From Spirochaetales bacterium (GTDB lineage Bacteria > Spirochaetota > Spirochaetia > DAHUYW01): a DNA stretch of 48,829 bases. The DNA is taken from positions 1 to 48,829 of the forward strand of contig DAHUYW010000032.1 of assembly GCA_027306915.1 (NCBI GenBank), written 5' to 3'. Made by a program: the position numbers and the translations under genes. The notes under the pieces are model-generated. The model was given only the letters and a program-made list of their open reading frames with translations, was not told the origin of the DNA and did no database searches. This document shows, piece after piece, positions 7,978 to 15,147 of this stretch (position 1 is the first letter of the stretch; each line of letters begins with the position of its first letter).

Positions 7978-9465
7978 CTACAGGTAGAGGTCGCGCTCGC
8001 CTGCGGCGGTGCGCTCGTAGTACTCCGTGAGCTTGCCCGCCATGGCGGGCGCCGCCTTCATCGACTCGGCGAGCTCCTTTCGGATCAGCTCCTCGCCAAA
8101 CGCCCTTGTGACGTCGCTCGCGAAGTCGTCGAGCCACTCGCGGAAGGTGATGACGGCATTCAGCTTGCAGAACTTCCCCTCCTCGCAGGAGCGCAGGAGG
8201 CGCATGATCCGCTCACCGGTGCGACCGATCCGGTAGCCTGCGGTGCAGAAGCTCGTGATGGTCCCCATGTGCGCGAGATCTCCCACCAGCTCCTCGAGCG
8301 AGCGGGAATCGCCGAGCATGAACTGCTGGCGCTCGCGTTCCTGTTCGTCCCAGCGCTCTGAGTAGGCCCCGATCCCGATACGGGTGCTCGCGTCCATCTG
8401 GGTGATCCCCAGGCGAACCGCCTCATCGCGAATCGGCGCCGGCTCGCGGGCCGTGCAGATGAGACCGGTATAGGGCACCGCGAGGCGAAGCACGGTGATG
8501 ATCTTGAGGAAATCCCGGTCCGAGACCTGGTAGCGCGACTGCGAAAGGAAGGGTGCGTTGCTCGCGGGCTCCAGGCGAGGGAAGGAGATGGTGTGGGCGC
8601 CTACCCCTCCGAAGCGCGCCTCGAGCTCCCGGGTATGACAGAGGAGCCCCATCACCTCGAACTTCCAATCGTAGAGACCGAAGAGCGCGCCAAGACCCAC
8701 GTCGCTCACCCCCGCCTCCTGTGCGCGATGCATGCTGTACAGCCGCCAGCGATAATTGCCCTTCGGTCCCCGGGTGCCGTGAAGCTTGCGGTAGGTTTCG
8801 TGATGATAGGTCTCCTGGAAGACCTGAAAGGTCCCGAGGCCGACGTGACCCAACCGCTTGAGATCCGCGATCGACATCGGCGCCGCGTTCACGTTGACGC
8901 GCCGGATGGTCGCTGCGCCCTTCCGGGTCGGGACCTGGACGTTGTAGATGGCGTCGATGGTTTCGGCGATGTAGTCCGCGTCGGAGCTCGGGTGCTCGCC
9001 GTAGACCACGACGAGCCGCTTGTGGCCGAACGTCCCGGCGAGGGCGCGCGTCTCCGCCTCGACCTCGGGGATGGTGAGCCTGCGGCGCGTCATCTCGCCG
9101 TTGCCCGCGCGAAAGCCGCAATAGAGGCAGTCGTTGACGCAGAAACTCGAGCAGTAGAGGGGAGCGAAGGTGACGATCCGATTGTCGTAGACCTTGAGCT
9201 TGTTGCGAAGCGCGGTTTCCCGCATCTCGGCGAGGAGATCCTCGTCTTCCACGTTGAGGAGCATCGCCGTCTCCTCCGGGGTGAGGGTCTGGATGGCGCC
9301 GGACTTGGCGAGGATGTCGCGAATGCGCGCAGGCTCAGGATTCCCCGCCTCGGCCAGCTGGCGCTCGATCGCGGCATCGTCGACGAAGTCGCTGCCGTCG
9401 TCGCGCAGGTAGCGCGAGACCTCCTCTTCTTTGATAACCGACTTCGCCCATGTCGTAGTAGTCAT
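7978..9465 (-). CDS. hydG: [FeFe]-hydrogenase maturase HydG (tyrosine lyase, radical SAM), missing one auxiliary-cluster cysteine
   Basis: HydG cleaves tyrosine to p-cresol and supplies CO and CN ligands as an Fe-cysteine synthon. This 495-residue protein has the radical SAM motif CVNDCLYC (C109, C113, C116) and the conserved FQVFQETYHHETYRKLHG block. The C-terminal auxiliary [4Fe-4S] motif CX2CX22C should read SFCTACYR; here it reads SFCTAGYRIGRTGER: C407 and C433 remain but the middle cysteine is G410 (codon GGC, 8238-8236, one substitution from TGC). An extra cysteine, C427, lies nearby. ATG 9465 is supported by an adjacent AGGAGG. It is the first gene of the maturation operon. The identity is certain; activity is in question. 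Confidence 0.95.
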   Translation of the reverse strand: MTTTTWAKSVIKEEEVSRYLRDDGSDFVDDAAIERQLAEAGNPEPARIRDILAKSGAIQTLTPEETAMLLNVEDEDLLAEMRETALRNKLKVYDNRIVTFAPLYCSSFCVNDCLYCGFRAGNGEMTRRRLTIPEVEAETRALAGTFGHKRLVVVYGEHPSSDADYIAETIDAIYNVQVPTRKGAATIRRVNVNAAPMSIADLKRLGHVGLGTFQVFQETYHHETYRKLHGTRGPKGNYRWRLYSMHRAQEAGVSDVGLGALFGLYDWKFEVMGLLCHTRELEARFGGVGAHTISFPRLEPASNAPFLSQSRYQVSDRDFLKIITVLRLAVPYTGLICTAREPAPIRDEAVRLGITQMDASTRIGIGAYSERWDEQERERQQFMLGDSRSLEELVGDLAHMGTITSFCTAGYRIGRTGERIMRLLRSCEEGKFCKLNAVITFREWLDDFASDVTRAFGEELIRKELAESMKAAPAMAGKLTEYYERTAAGERDLYL

Positions 9466-9873
9466 TGCTCCTCCTCGGGCAGTCCTCAGGCGCGCAGCGC
9501 TTGCTCGCGGCAAGGCAGCCGCTCGCGGCAGCCTTTCGAGCCGAAACGACGCGCCTCGTTGTGCAGCACGAACCTGTTCGTTGACTCGACGTGATGTCGA
9601 CTTTTGGTGATCGATGTGGATTGTTACAGAATTGCTTTCGACCGCGTGAGCATTCAAGCTCCCGCGACCGGATCAAGAAACTCCTCGCCGCAGGCCCCAG
9701 GCTTGCGGTTCGGATTGCTCTTTGAAACCTTGAGGGGCCGGAAAGCCCCGCCTCAGTTGTCGACAGGTTACTACGGGAGATCGGCCAGCGTCAACAGGCG
9801 GACTCCCTCCCGAGAACGCGCCGTCCGTGCGAGCCGTCCGACGCGGGCGGCGCAGACCGGCTTCCGGCGGCGG
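9466..9873. other. Intergenic region without a recognisable gene
   Basis: About 400 bases between hydG and the metallophosphoesterase, both on the minus strand, so it should hold the hydG promoter and the end of the upstream transcript. A hairpin can form at 9731-9755 (TGAGGGGC / GCCCC..CTCA with a small bulge), but no clear T-run follows on either strand. No convincing -35/-10 pair was found. Short open frames here show no family resemblance. Confidence 0.4.
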
Positions 9874-10794
9874 TCAGCGGGGCGGCGTCTTCGCAAGCGC
9901 CAGGGGCGCGTAGCGCACGTCGCTACGCCCGAAGTAGACCGCGCTCGCGCCGGCCTCCTCGATGACAAGCGCAGAGGTCCGGCCCACGCCGAAGCGCTGG
10001 AAGGTCATCGCTGTGTCGATGCAGAGGTAGTGCCCCCCGTACAGGAGATGAAGGTCTCCGTCCTCTGCGGGGGTGTGGCCGCAAATCCACGCCGCGGCGT
10101 CGTTTCGCGCGAGAAAGGACTTGAGGCTCTTCGCATAGTCGTAGGGCCGGCCCACCTGCGCCTCGCGGCACCAGAGCACGCTGCGCTCCGGCGCAAAGAG
10201 CGCGTCGGGCAGCTCCTTCATCCCCGAGGCTCTTCCCGCGCCGCGGTATGCCTCGAGCACCCGGGTTTCGATCTCCTCGATGCTCCAATCCGACAGCATC
10301 ATAGGGAAATCCGCGTGGGCAAACAGGTAGGGGCCGAGACGCACTATCGCATGCTGGCGTACGAGCCAGTTGTACAGCCAGCCGCCCTGCGCGAACGCTG
10401 CCGCGTGCGCTCGCTCGCCCGCCGAGCGCGAAGTGCTGTCGAAGGAGAGGTACTCCTCCACCGTGTTGTAGTAGCGCATCCCGAAGGAGTTCATCACCTC
10501 GTGATTGCCAAGGACAAACCAGACCGTCGAGCCCATCGCGGGCGCCTGTTCCTGCCAGCGCATGATGGTCTCGTATATTGTCCGAGAATCGGTCCCGCGG
10601 TCGCACACATCGCCGATGAAGATGAGATCGCTCTCCTCGAGATCCAGGTCGAGACCCGGGCCTCTCTGGCTCGCCCCCGGCTGGGCCGACCGTTTCACTA
10701 TCCCGAGCCTCGTGCTGATGTCGACCAGACAATCGAGCGTGCCGTGGAGATCCCCGATTGCGATTATCCGCCGGGCGGTCCTCTTCTTAGCCGT
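9874..10794 (-). CDS. Calcineurin-like metallophosphoesterase
   Basis: A soluble binuclear-metal phosphoesterase with the full motif series: GDLHG, then FIGDVCDRG, then [10 protein letters not shown], then a histidine-containing strand (LFAHADFP) and ICGHTP. The family includes protein phosphatases and Ap4A hydrolases; the substrate is not evident. The GDLHG motif lies upstream of the first canonical in-frame start (GTG 10698), so translation must begin earlier. Between an in-frame TGA and that GTG the only plausible start is ACG 10794-10792, 6 bases after GAGGTGA, giving an N-terminus of [18 protein letters not shown] and 306 residues. It overlaps the end of the phosphofructokinase gene by 8 bases and is probably coupled to it. 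Confidence 0.87.
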   Translation of the reverse strand, partial: TAKKRTARRIIAIGDLHGTLDCLVDISTRLGIVKRSAQPGASQRGPGLDLDLEESDLIFIGDVCDRGTDSRTIYETIMRWQEQAPAMGSTVWFVLGNHEVMNSFGMRYYNTVEEYLSFDSTSRSAGERAHAAAFAQGGWLYNWLVRQHAIVRLGPYLFAHADFPMMLSDWSIEEIETRVLEAYRGAGRASGMKELPDALFAPERSVLWCREAQVGRPYDYAKSLKSFLARNDAAAWICGHTPAEDGDLHLLYGGHYLCIDTAMTFQRFGVGRTSALVIEEAGASAVYFGRSDVRYAPLALAKTPPR

Positions 10795-12112
10795 TCGTCA
10801 TCACCTCGGGTTGGAGGGTGGCAATGAGCACGTCCCGCCACAGGCTCCCCTCGGGGTCCACGTGCTTGCGGTGTGAGACTGCCAGCTCCGTCGGCAGGTA
10901 GACGTAGCAGCCGTTGACCAGACCCACGAGCAGCTTGGTTTTTCCAGCCATCGCCGCGTGGACCGCGTTGGAACCGAGTCGGGAGCAGTAGAAGGCATCC
11001 GGCGCGTCAGCGGTTGAGCTTCGGATCATGTAGCTCGGGTCGATGTACTTCATGTTGATTTCGATCCCCAACTCGTCGAAGTAAGCCTGGATGCGGGACT
11101 TGAGATGAAGGCCGATGTCCGCAAGGACCTTGTTGCCGGAGGCGTCCACCCCGCTGCTTTCCGCAAGGAGATGCTGCCCGGCCCCTTCCGCAACGATGAT
11201 CACCGCGTGCCTCCCCACCTCGAGGCGCCGCCGGAGATGGACCAGAAGCCCATTCGGCCCCTCGATGTCGAAGGGAACCTCCGGGATGAGGACAAAGTTC
11301 GCCTCGTTCACTGCGAGCGCGGTATGCGCGGCGATGAAGCCCGACTCCCGGCCCATCAGCTTGACGAGCCCGATGCCGTTCACCGTCGAGTGGGCCTCCG
11401 AGTGCGCCGAGGCGACGGCCTCGGTGGCTCGGGCGACCGCAGTCTCGAAGCCGAAGGACTTATCGATGAAGCTTACATCGTTGTCGATGGTCTTCGGGAT
11501 TCCGACAACCGCCACCTTCTGGCACCTTCGCTCGAGCTCCTCCGCTATGGCGAGGGCGCCCTTCTGGGTTCCGTCGCCGCCGATAGTGAAGAGAATGTTC
11601 AAGTTGAGCCGTTCGATCGCATCCGCGATCTCGCGCGTCCGCTCTCCTCCTCCGCGCGAGGTCCCGAGGATGGTGCCGCCCACCTGGTGGATGTCGTCCA
11701 CGACATCCGGATCGAGCGGGATATCCTCGTAGTTGTACTCGGGCAGCAGTCCCTTGTAGCCGTTGCGGATTCCGATGATCCTCCGCACGCCGTAGAGATA
11801 CCAGAGCGACCGCACAATCGAGCGAATGACGTCGTTGATGCCAGGGCACAACCCGCCGCAGCTCACGATCCCCACCCTCGTGTGACTCGGATGGAAGAAG
11901 ATCTCCTGGCGCGGTCCCGCTATCTCGATCATCTCCTCCGGATGAAGCTGCCGGGCCTGATCTTCCGGGTTCGCGTGGATGTCATAGAGGATGCGTTGCG
12001 CATCGCTCACGTAATCGGCGAGATTGTCACCGACGACCGGCGACATCTTGATCGGACAGGGGATGGACGCCTTGCCGAGGGATGCCACCCGAAAATCGTA
12101 TTCTGTGGACAT
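10787..12112 (-). CDS. pfkA: 6-phosphofructokinase, long clade-X type, probably ATP-dependent
   Basis: Phosphorylates fructose 6-phosphate in glycolysis in the cytoplasm. At 441 residues it is of the long type found in spirochaetes, plants and trypanosomatids. The nucleotide-binding GGLCPGIN (86-93), GGDGT (178-182) and catalytic PKTIDND (206-212) are all visible, plus KLMGRESGF and the substrate loop EVPF. The residue after GGD is glycine, which favours ATP, while the lysine in PKTIDND is the residue typical of PPi-dependent enzymes; the Gly/Lys pair is known in ATP-using members of this clade. ATG 12112 has GGAGCG just upstream. The metallophosphoesterase gene follows with an 8-base overlap. 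Confidence 0.92.
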   Translation of the reverse strand: MSTEYDFRVASLGKASIPCPIKMSPVVGDNLADYVSDAQRILYDIHANPEDQARQLHPEEMIEIAGPRQEIFFHPSHTRVGIVSCGGLCPGINDVIRSIVRSLWYLYGVRRIIGIRNGYKGLLPEYNYEDIPLDPDVVDDIHQVGGTILGTSRGGGERTREIADAIERLNLNILFTIGGDGTQKGALAIAEELERRCQKVAVVGIPKTIDNDVSFIDKSFGFETAVARATEAVASAHSEAHSTVNGIGLVKLMGRESGFIAAHTALAVNEANFVLIPEVPFDIEGPNGLLVHLRRRLEVGRHAVIIVAEGAGQHLLAESSGVDASGNKVLADIGLHLKSRIQAYFDELGIEINMKYIDPSYMIRSSTADAPDAFYCSRLGSNAVHAAMAGKTKLLVGLVNGCYVYLPTELAVSHRKHVDPEGSLWRDVLIATLQPEVMTNG

Positions 12113-12155
12113 TGTGCGCTCCGTGGATGAAGGGCCTTGAGGGAACTAGGGCTCT

Positions 12156-12184
12156 ATCCTACTCCGGAACGGGAGTCGCTGCAA
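12156..12184 (-). promoter_or_regulatory. Probable promoter of the phosphofructokinase operon
   Basis: On the minus strand TTGCAG (12184-12179), a 17-base spacer and TAGGAT (12161-12156) lie about 43 bases upstream of ATG 12112 and just downstream of the porin terminator. Confidence 0.45.
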
Positions 12185-12200
12185 GCTGCGGCGCGTCGGA

Positions 12201-12235
12201 GACAAAACGGCACGCCCCCTTTCGAGGGAGTGCCG
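12201..12235 (-). terminator. Rho-independent terminator of the porin gene
   Basis: Read on the minus strand, CGGCAC pairs with GTGCCG (12235-12230 with 12213-12208), with an inner CCC/GGG pairing and a short loop, and is followed by GTTTTGTC. It lies about 90 bases after the porin stop codon and before the phosphofructokinase promoter. Confidence 0.7.
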
Positions 12236-12322
12236 AAAGCACGTGTGTCCTGCTAACTTTTTTACCTGCTGTGCACCGCACTCGTTCCAGGGAGGATCGA
12301 TGCGGCCTTCTTCAGATTCCGC

Positions 12323-13423
12323 TTAGAACCTCGCATCGAAGGCGTAGTCGAAGCGAAGGGCGACCATCCAGTCGTTCTTCGGGGCGTACCCCGCTGAGGC
12401 TTGCGAGGTCGGCGAGGAGGCCGTGTCCCACCAGTTGTAGCCGGAAACCGCGTAGGTTGCCATCGGGTCGATCTTCAGGCCGGGGGTCACGGTAATCGGA
12501 AGCTCGAAGTTGAGGGTAACGTTCGGGCTGGGGTTGCCGGGAGTGGAGGAGCTCCAGTTGAGCCCGTCGGCGATCACATAGAAGTTCGGGAAGACTGGGC
12601 CGTAGGCATAGCCGACGAGCCCATAGGCGCTTATCCTGCCGTAGTTTGCGCCCTTCGCCGGATCCTGCATAATATCCGCGTAATCCCCTTCGAGCTGAAC
12701 CTGCAACGCCCCCGCGTTCACGAGCGCGAAGGCGCTCAAGGAGGTCCCGTCCTTGGCGTTGTTAAACTGCGAGGGAAGGGTCGAGCCGGCGTTCAGGGTG
12801 TTGAGCGTAATCTCGGCGTTGACGCCGATCGTAGCATTCAGATCCTTGCCTGTTAGCGGCCGGTAGATGATCGCCGGATCAAGCTTGATGCCGGGATCGG
12901 TAAAGATGCCGCTGGGGCTGCCGGAGAGGGTGGAGGGGCTGAAGCCCTGGCCGCCGAAAGCGGGGGCGATGTCGGTCTCGTTCCCGAGCTGCAGAGCGAG
13001 CGACAGGGGACCCGAAGCGTACTGCACGCCGATCGCCTGAAAGCGACCGTTGTAAAGGTAGGGGTCGATTGGCGAGAAGACCTTGAAGACCCGCCCTCCG
13101 GTGATGTCGAGCCCCTTCATCGGAGTCCAATCGAAGCTCGCGAGACGGAGCTCGAAGTTCCGGAAGTCGAACTCGAACTGCATCTTGAGGTCGCTGGTCG
13201 GCTGCGTGATGAAGCCGAGGCGAAGCATCCGGTCGAAGGTGAAGTCGCCGTAGTAGGGAGTGGGCAGCGACAAACCTGCCGGGGGGTTGGTGTTGAACCG
13301 CATCCCCGACGCATCGAAATCGAACTGAATGTGGCCGTAGATGTCGTTCTTTGGCGCAGACTGCCCGAAGGCGATCCCCGCCACGAGGAGCGCGGCGGCA
13401 ACTAGCAAGCCGATCTTTTTCAC
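12323..13423 (-). CDS. Outer-membrane beta-barrel (porin-like) protein
   Basis: A 366-residue secreted protein. It has a signal peptide (MKKIGLLVAAALLVAGIAFG, cleavage after about residue 20-21), then alternating amphipathic strands rich in aromatic and small residues, and ends in a strand with terminal phenylalanine (LRFDYAFDARF), the usual BAM recognition pattern. No named porin family could be assigned; it resembles maltoporin-like or DcaP-like barrels found in spirochaetes and other bacteria only in general character. The start is GTG 13423-13421 behind AAGGAGG with 6 bases of spacing. It stands alone, with its own promoter at 13506-13533 and terminator at 12201-12235, so it is probably strongly expressed. 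Confidence 0.78.
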   Translation of the reverse strand: MKKIGLLVAAALLVAGIAFGQSAPKNDIYGHIQFDFDASGMRFNTNPPAGLSLPTPYYGDFTFDRMLRLGFITQPTSDLKMQFEFDFRNFELRLASFDWTPMKGLDITGGRVFKVFSPIDPYLYNGRFQAIGVQYASGPLSLALQLGNETDIAPAFGGQGFSPSTLSGSPSGIFTDPGIKLDPAIIYRPLTGKDLNATIGVNAEITLNTLNAGSTLPSQFNNAKDGTSLSAFALVNAGALQVQLEGDYADIMQDPAKGANYGRISAYGLVGYAYGPVFPNFYVIADGLNWSSSTPGNPSPNVTLNFELPITVTPGLKIDPMATYAVSGYNWWDTASSPTSQASAGYAPKNDWMVALRFDYAFDARF

Positions 13424-13505
13424 TTGATTCCTCCTTGGATCCTTAAGTGAATATCCTGCGTCGGATATATCATGCGTCCACCGACGGCCGCAAGGGCTTT
13501 TTCCT

Positions 13506-13533
13506 TGTATAGCAAAGAATTAACGTTCGACAA
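13506..13533 (-). promoter_or_regulatory. Porin promoter
   Basis: TTGTCG (13533-13528), a 16-base spacer and TATACA (13511-13506) on the minus strand, in an AT-richer patch that contrasts with its surroundings. The leader would be roughly 75-80 bases and ends in the AAGGAGG ribosome-binding site before GTG 13423. Confidence 0.55.
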
Positions 13534-13572
13534 ATAGTGCAAACACACCGTTAACACTATTCACACGAAAGG

Positions 13573-13599
13573 CGCCCGTTGCGCCGGAGCAACCGGGCG
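13573..13599. repeat. Inverted repeat between divergent porin and SH3-gene promoters
   Basis: CGCCCGTTGC and GCAACCGGGCG pair over 10 positions with one bulged C and a 6-base loop. No T-run follows. It lies between the two divergent promoters and could be a regulatory site or a structural element. Confidence 0.4.
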
Positions 13600-13636
13600 G
13601 CCGCACGCGCAGCTCGGCATCGCTTGCGTGTCCGCG

Positions 13637-13666
13637 TTGTGCTCACGGGGAAAAGGGGTGTATCAT
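13637..13666 (+). promoter_or_regulatory. Possible promoter of the SH3 / M48 / cyclase operon
   Basis: TTGTGC (13637-13642), an 18-base spacer and TATCAT (13661-13666), about 55 bases upstream of ATG 13722. Confidence 0.4.
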
Positions 13667-13721
13667 GGCGAGGCTTAGGCCTGAGTGTTTCTGTGGTCCA
13701 AACCCACAAGGAGGTGGCCCC

Positions 13722-14210
13722 ATGAAAAGGGCAATCGGGTTCGCGTGCGCAGTGGCGCTCTCTTTTGTAATCGGCATCACGGCCTTCGCGGACCAGAACA
13801 TGATGAGCATCACCGTGCGCGAAGCGCCGGTACGGGCAACCCCGTCGTTTCTTGGAAGGATCCTCACGACTCTCGCCTATGGAGACCGGGTCCAAGTCCT
13901 AAGCACGCGGGGAGATTGGGTCCAGGTCGCCCTTCCTTCGGGGAACGGAAACGGATGGCTTGCCGCTTCCGCTCTCACCCAGAAGGAGATTGCCCTGAAG
14001 AGCGGAGGGAATGTCTCCCAGGGAGCTTCGAGCAGCGAGGTCGCCCTTGCGGGCAAGGGCTTCAACGAGCAGGTCGAGCAGCAATACCAGAAGGAAACCA
14101 ATCTCGACTACAGCGAGGTCAACCTGATGGAGAAGGATACCATTCCCCCGGATAAGCTCATCGCCTTCCTCAAAGCGGGCGGCCTCGAGGGCGAGGGAGG
14201 CGCGCAATGA
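13722..14210 (+). CDS. Secreted SH3-domain protein
   Basis: A 162-residue exported protein. The signal peptide (MKRAIGFACAVALSFVIGIT, probable cleavage after AFA) is followed by one bacterial SH3 domain: VREAPVRATPSFLGRI, then YGDRVQVLSTRGDWVQV, then GWLAASALT. The C-terminal third is hydrophilic, with no recognised domain. SH3b domains usually bind cell-wall peptides or metal ions. ATG 13722 has AAGGAGG 9 bases upstream. Its stop overlaps the start of the M48 peptidase gene as ATGA, so both are co-translated and probably act together in the periplasm. Confidence 0.8.
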   Translation: MKRAIGFACAVALSFVIGITAFADQNMMSITVREAPVRATPSFLGRILTTLAYGDRVQVLSTRGDWVQVALPSGNGNGWLAASALTQKEIALKSGGNVSQGASSSEVALAGKGFNEQVEQQYQKETNLDYSEVNLMEKDTIPPDKLIAFLKAGGLEGEGGAQ

Positions 14211-15142
14211 GAGCGGCTTCCCGACGCGGCCTCACGGGGCTGTTGATCCTCTCGGTCGTCGGCGCGGCGAGCATCACCCTGTCGCTCATCTCCTGCCAGA
14301 GCATCGCCCAGGTCGGTACCTCCATCGGCATGGCTACCGGGCAGATCAACGAAAACCAGGCACAGTCGATCAACGAGAGTGCGGCCGCAGTGGAAAGATC
14401 CTACCAGGATTTTACCCCCGAGCAGGAATACTACCTGGGGCGGACGGTCGCCGCGATTATCCTCGAGAAGTACAAGCCCTTCGACGACCCGAAGGCGAAC
14501 TACTACATCAACGAGCTCGGCCAGTCGCTTGCCATGGCCTCGGTCCGGCCTGAGACCTTCTCCGGCTACCACTTCCTTATCGTCGATTCCAACGACATCA
14601 ACGCCCTCTCGGCCCCGAGCGGATTCATCTTCGTCACCCGCGGGCTGGTGCGCTGCGCCCAAAACGAGGACGAGCTCGCCGCCATCCTCGCCCATGAGAT
14701 AACCCATGTCGCGCTCAAGCACGGCCTGCAGGCGATAAAGAAGGCGCGGGTAACCTCCGCGCTTTCCAGCGTAGCGCTCACCGGGGCGATGCTCGCCGGT
14801 TCGCCGGAGGTGCAGCAGCTAACCCAGACCTTTGGCGAGTCCGTCAAAGACATCACCTCGACCCTCATCAATAACGGTTACTCCCGCCAGTTCGAGGAGC
14901 AGGCCGACGCGGGCTCCGTCAAGATCCTCGAGCGCGTGGGCTACGATCCCTGGGCGCTCGTCGACGTGCTCAAGGTGATGGAGACGCGCCTAAAACCCGG
15001 CGGCCTCGACTTTGCGAAGACTCACCCGGCTCCCGAGGTCCGGATCAAGGCGGTCGAGAAAGTCCTCGGCGACTGGCCGAACGTGCCCAGCTCGAATCCG
15101 ACGCGCGAGCAGCGCTTCGAAACCGCGCTTGCCGGCGTGTAA
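14207..15142 (+). CDS. M48-family metalloprotease lipoprotein
   Basis: A 311-residue zinc metallopeptidase. The N-terminal hydrophobic segment ends in LSLISC (C30), a probable lipobox, which would anchor it in a membrane facing the periplasm. The M48 core has ALSAPSGFIFVTRGLV, the zinc motif HEITH (163-167) and FEEQADAG carrying the third ligand. BepA/LoiP-type M48 proteases take part in outer-membrane protein quality control; that role here is an inference. Coupled by ATGA overlap to the SH3 protein and 5 bases from the CHASE2 cyclase gene downstream, so the three form an operon. Confidence 0.9.
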   Translation: MRAASRRGLTGLLILSVVGAASITLSLISCQSIAQVGTSIGMATGQINENQAQSINESAAAVERSYQDFTPEQEYYLGRTVAAIILEKYKPFDDPKANYYINELGQSLAMASVRPETFSGYHFLIVDSNDINALSAPSGFIFVTRGLVRCAQNEDELAAILAHEITHVALKHGLQAIKKARVTSALSSVALTGAMLAGSPEVQQLTQTFGESVKDITSTLINNGYSRQFEEQADAGSVKILERVGYDPWALVDVLKVMETRLKPGGLDFAKTHPAPEVRIKAVEKVLGDWPNVPSSNPTREQRFETALAGV

Positions 15143-15147
15143 TACCG

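Noticed and set aside
9731..9755. Riboswitch upstream of hydG
   Set aside because: Only one simple hairpin is visible and it lies more than 260 bases upstream; no known riboswitch core could be recognised.
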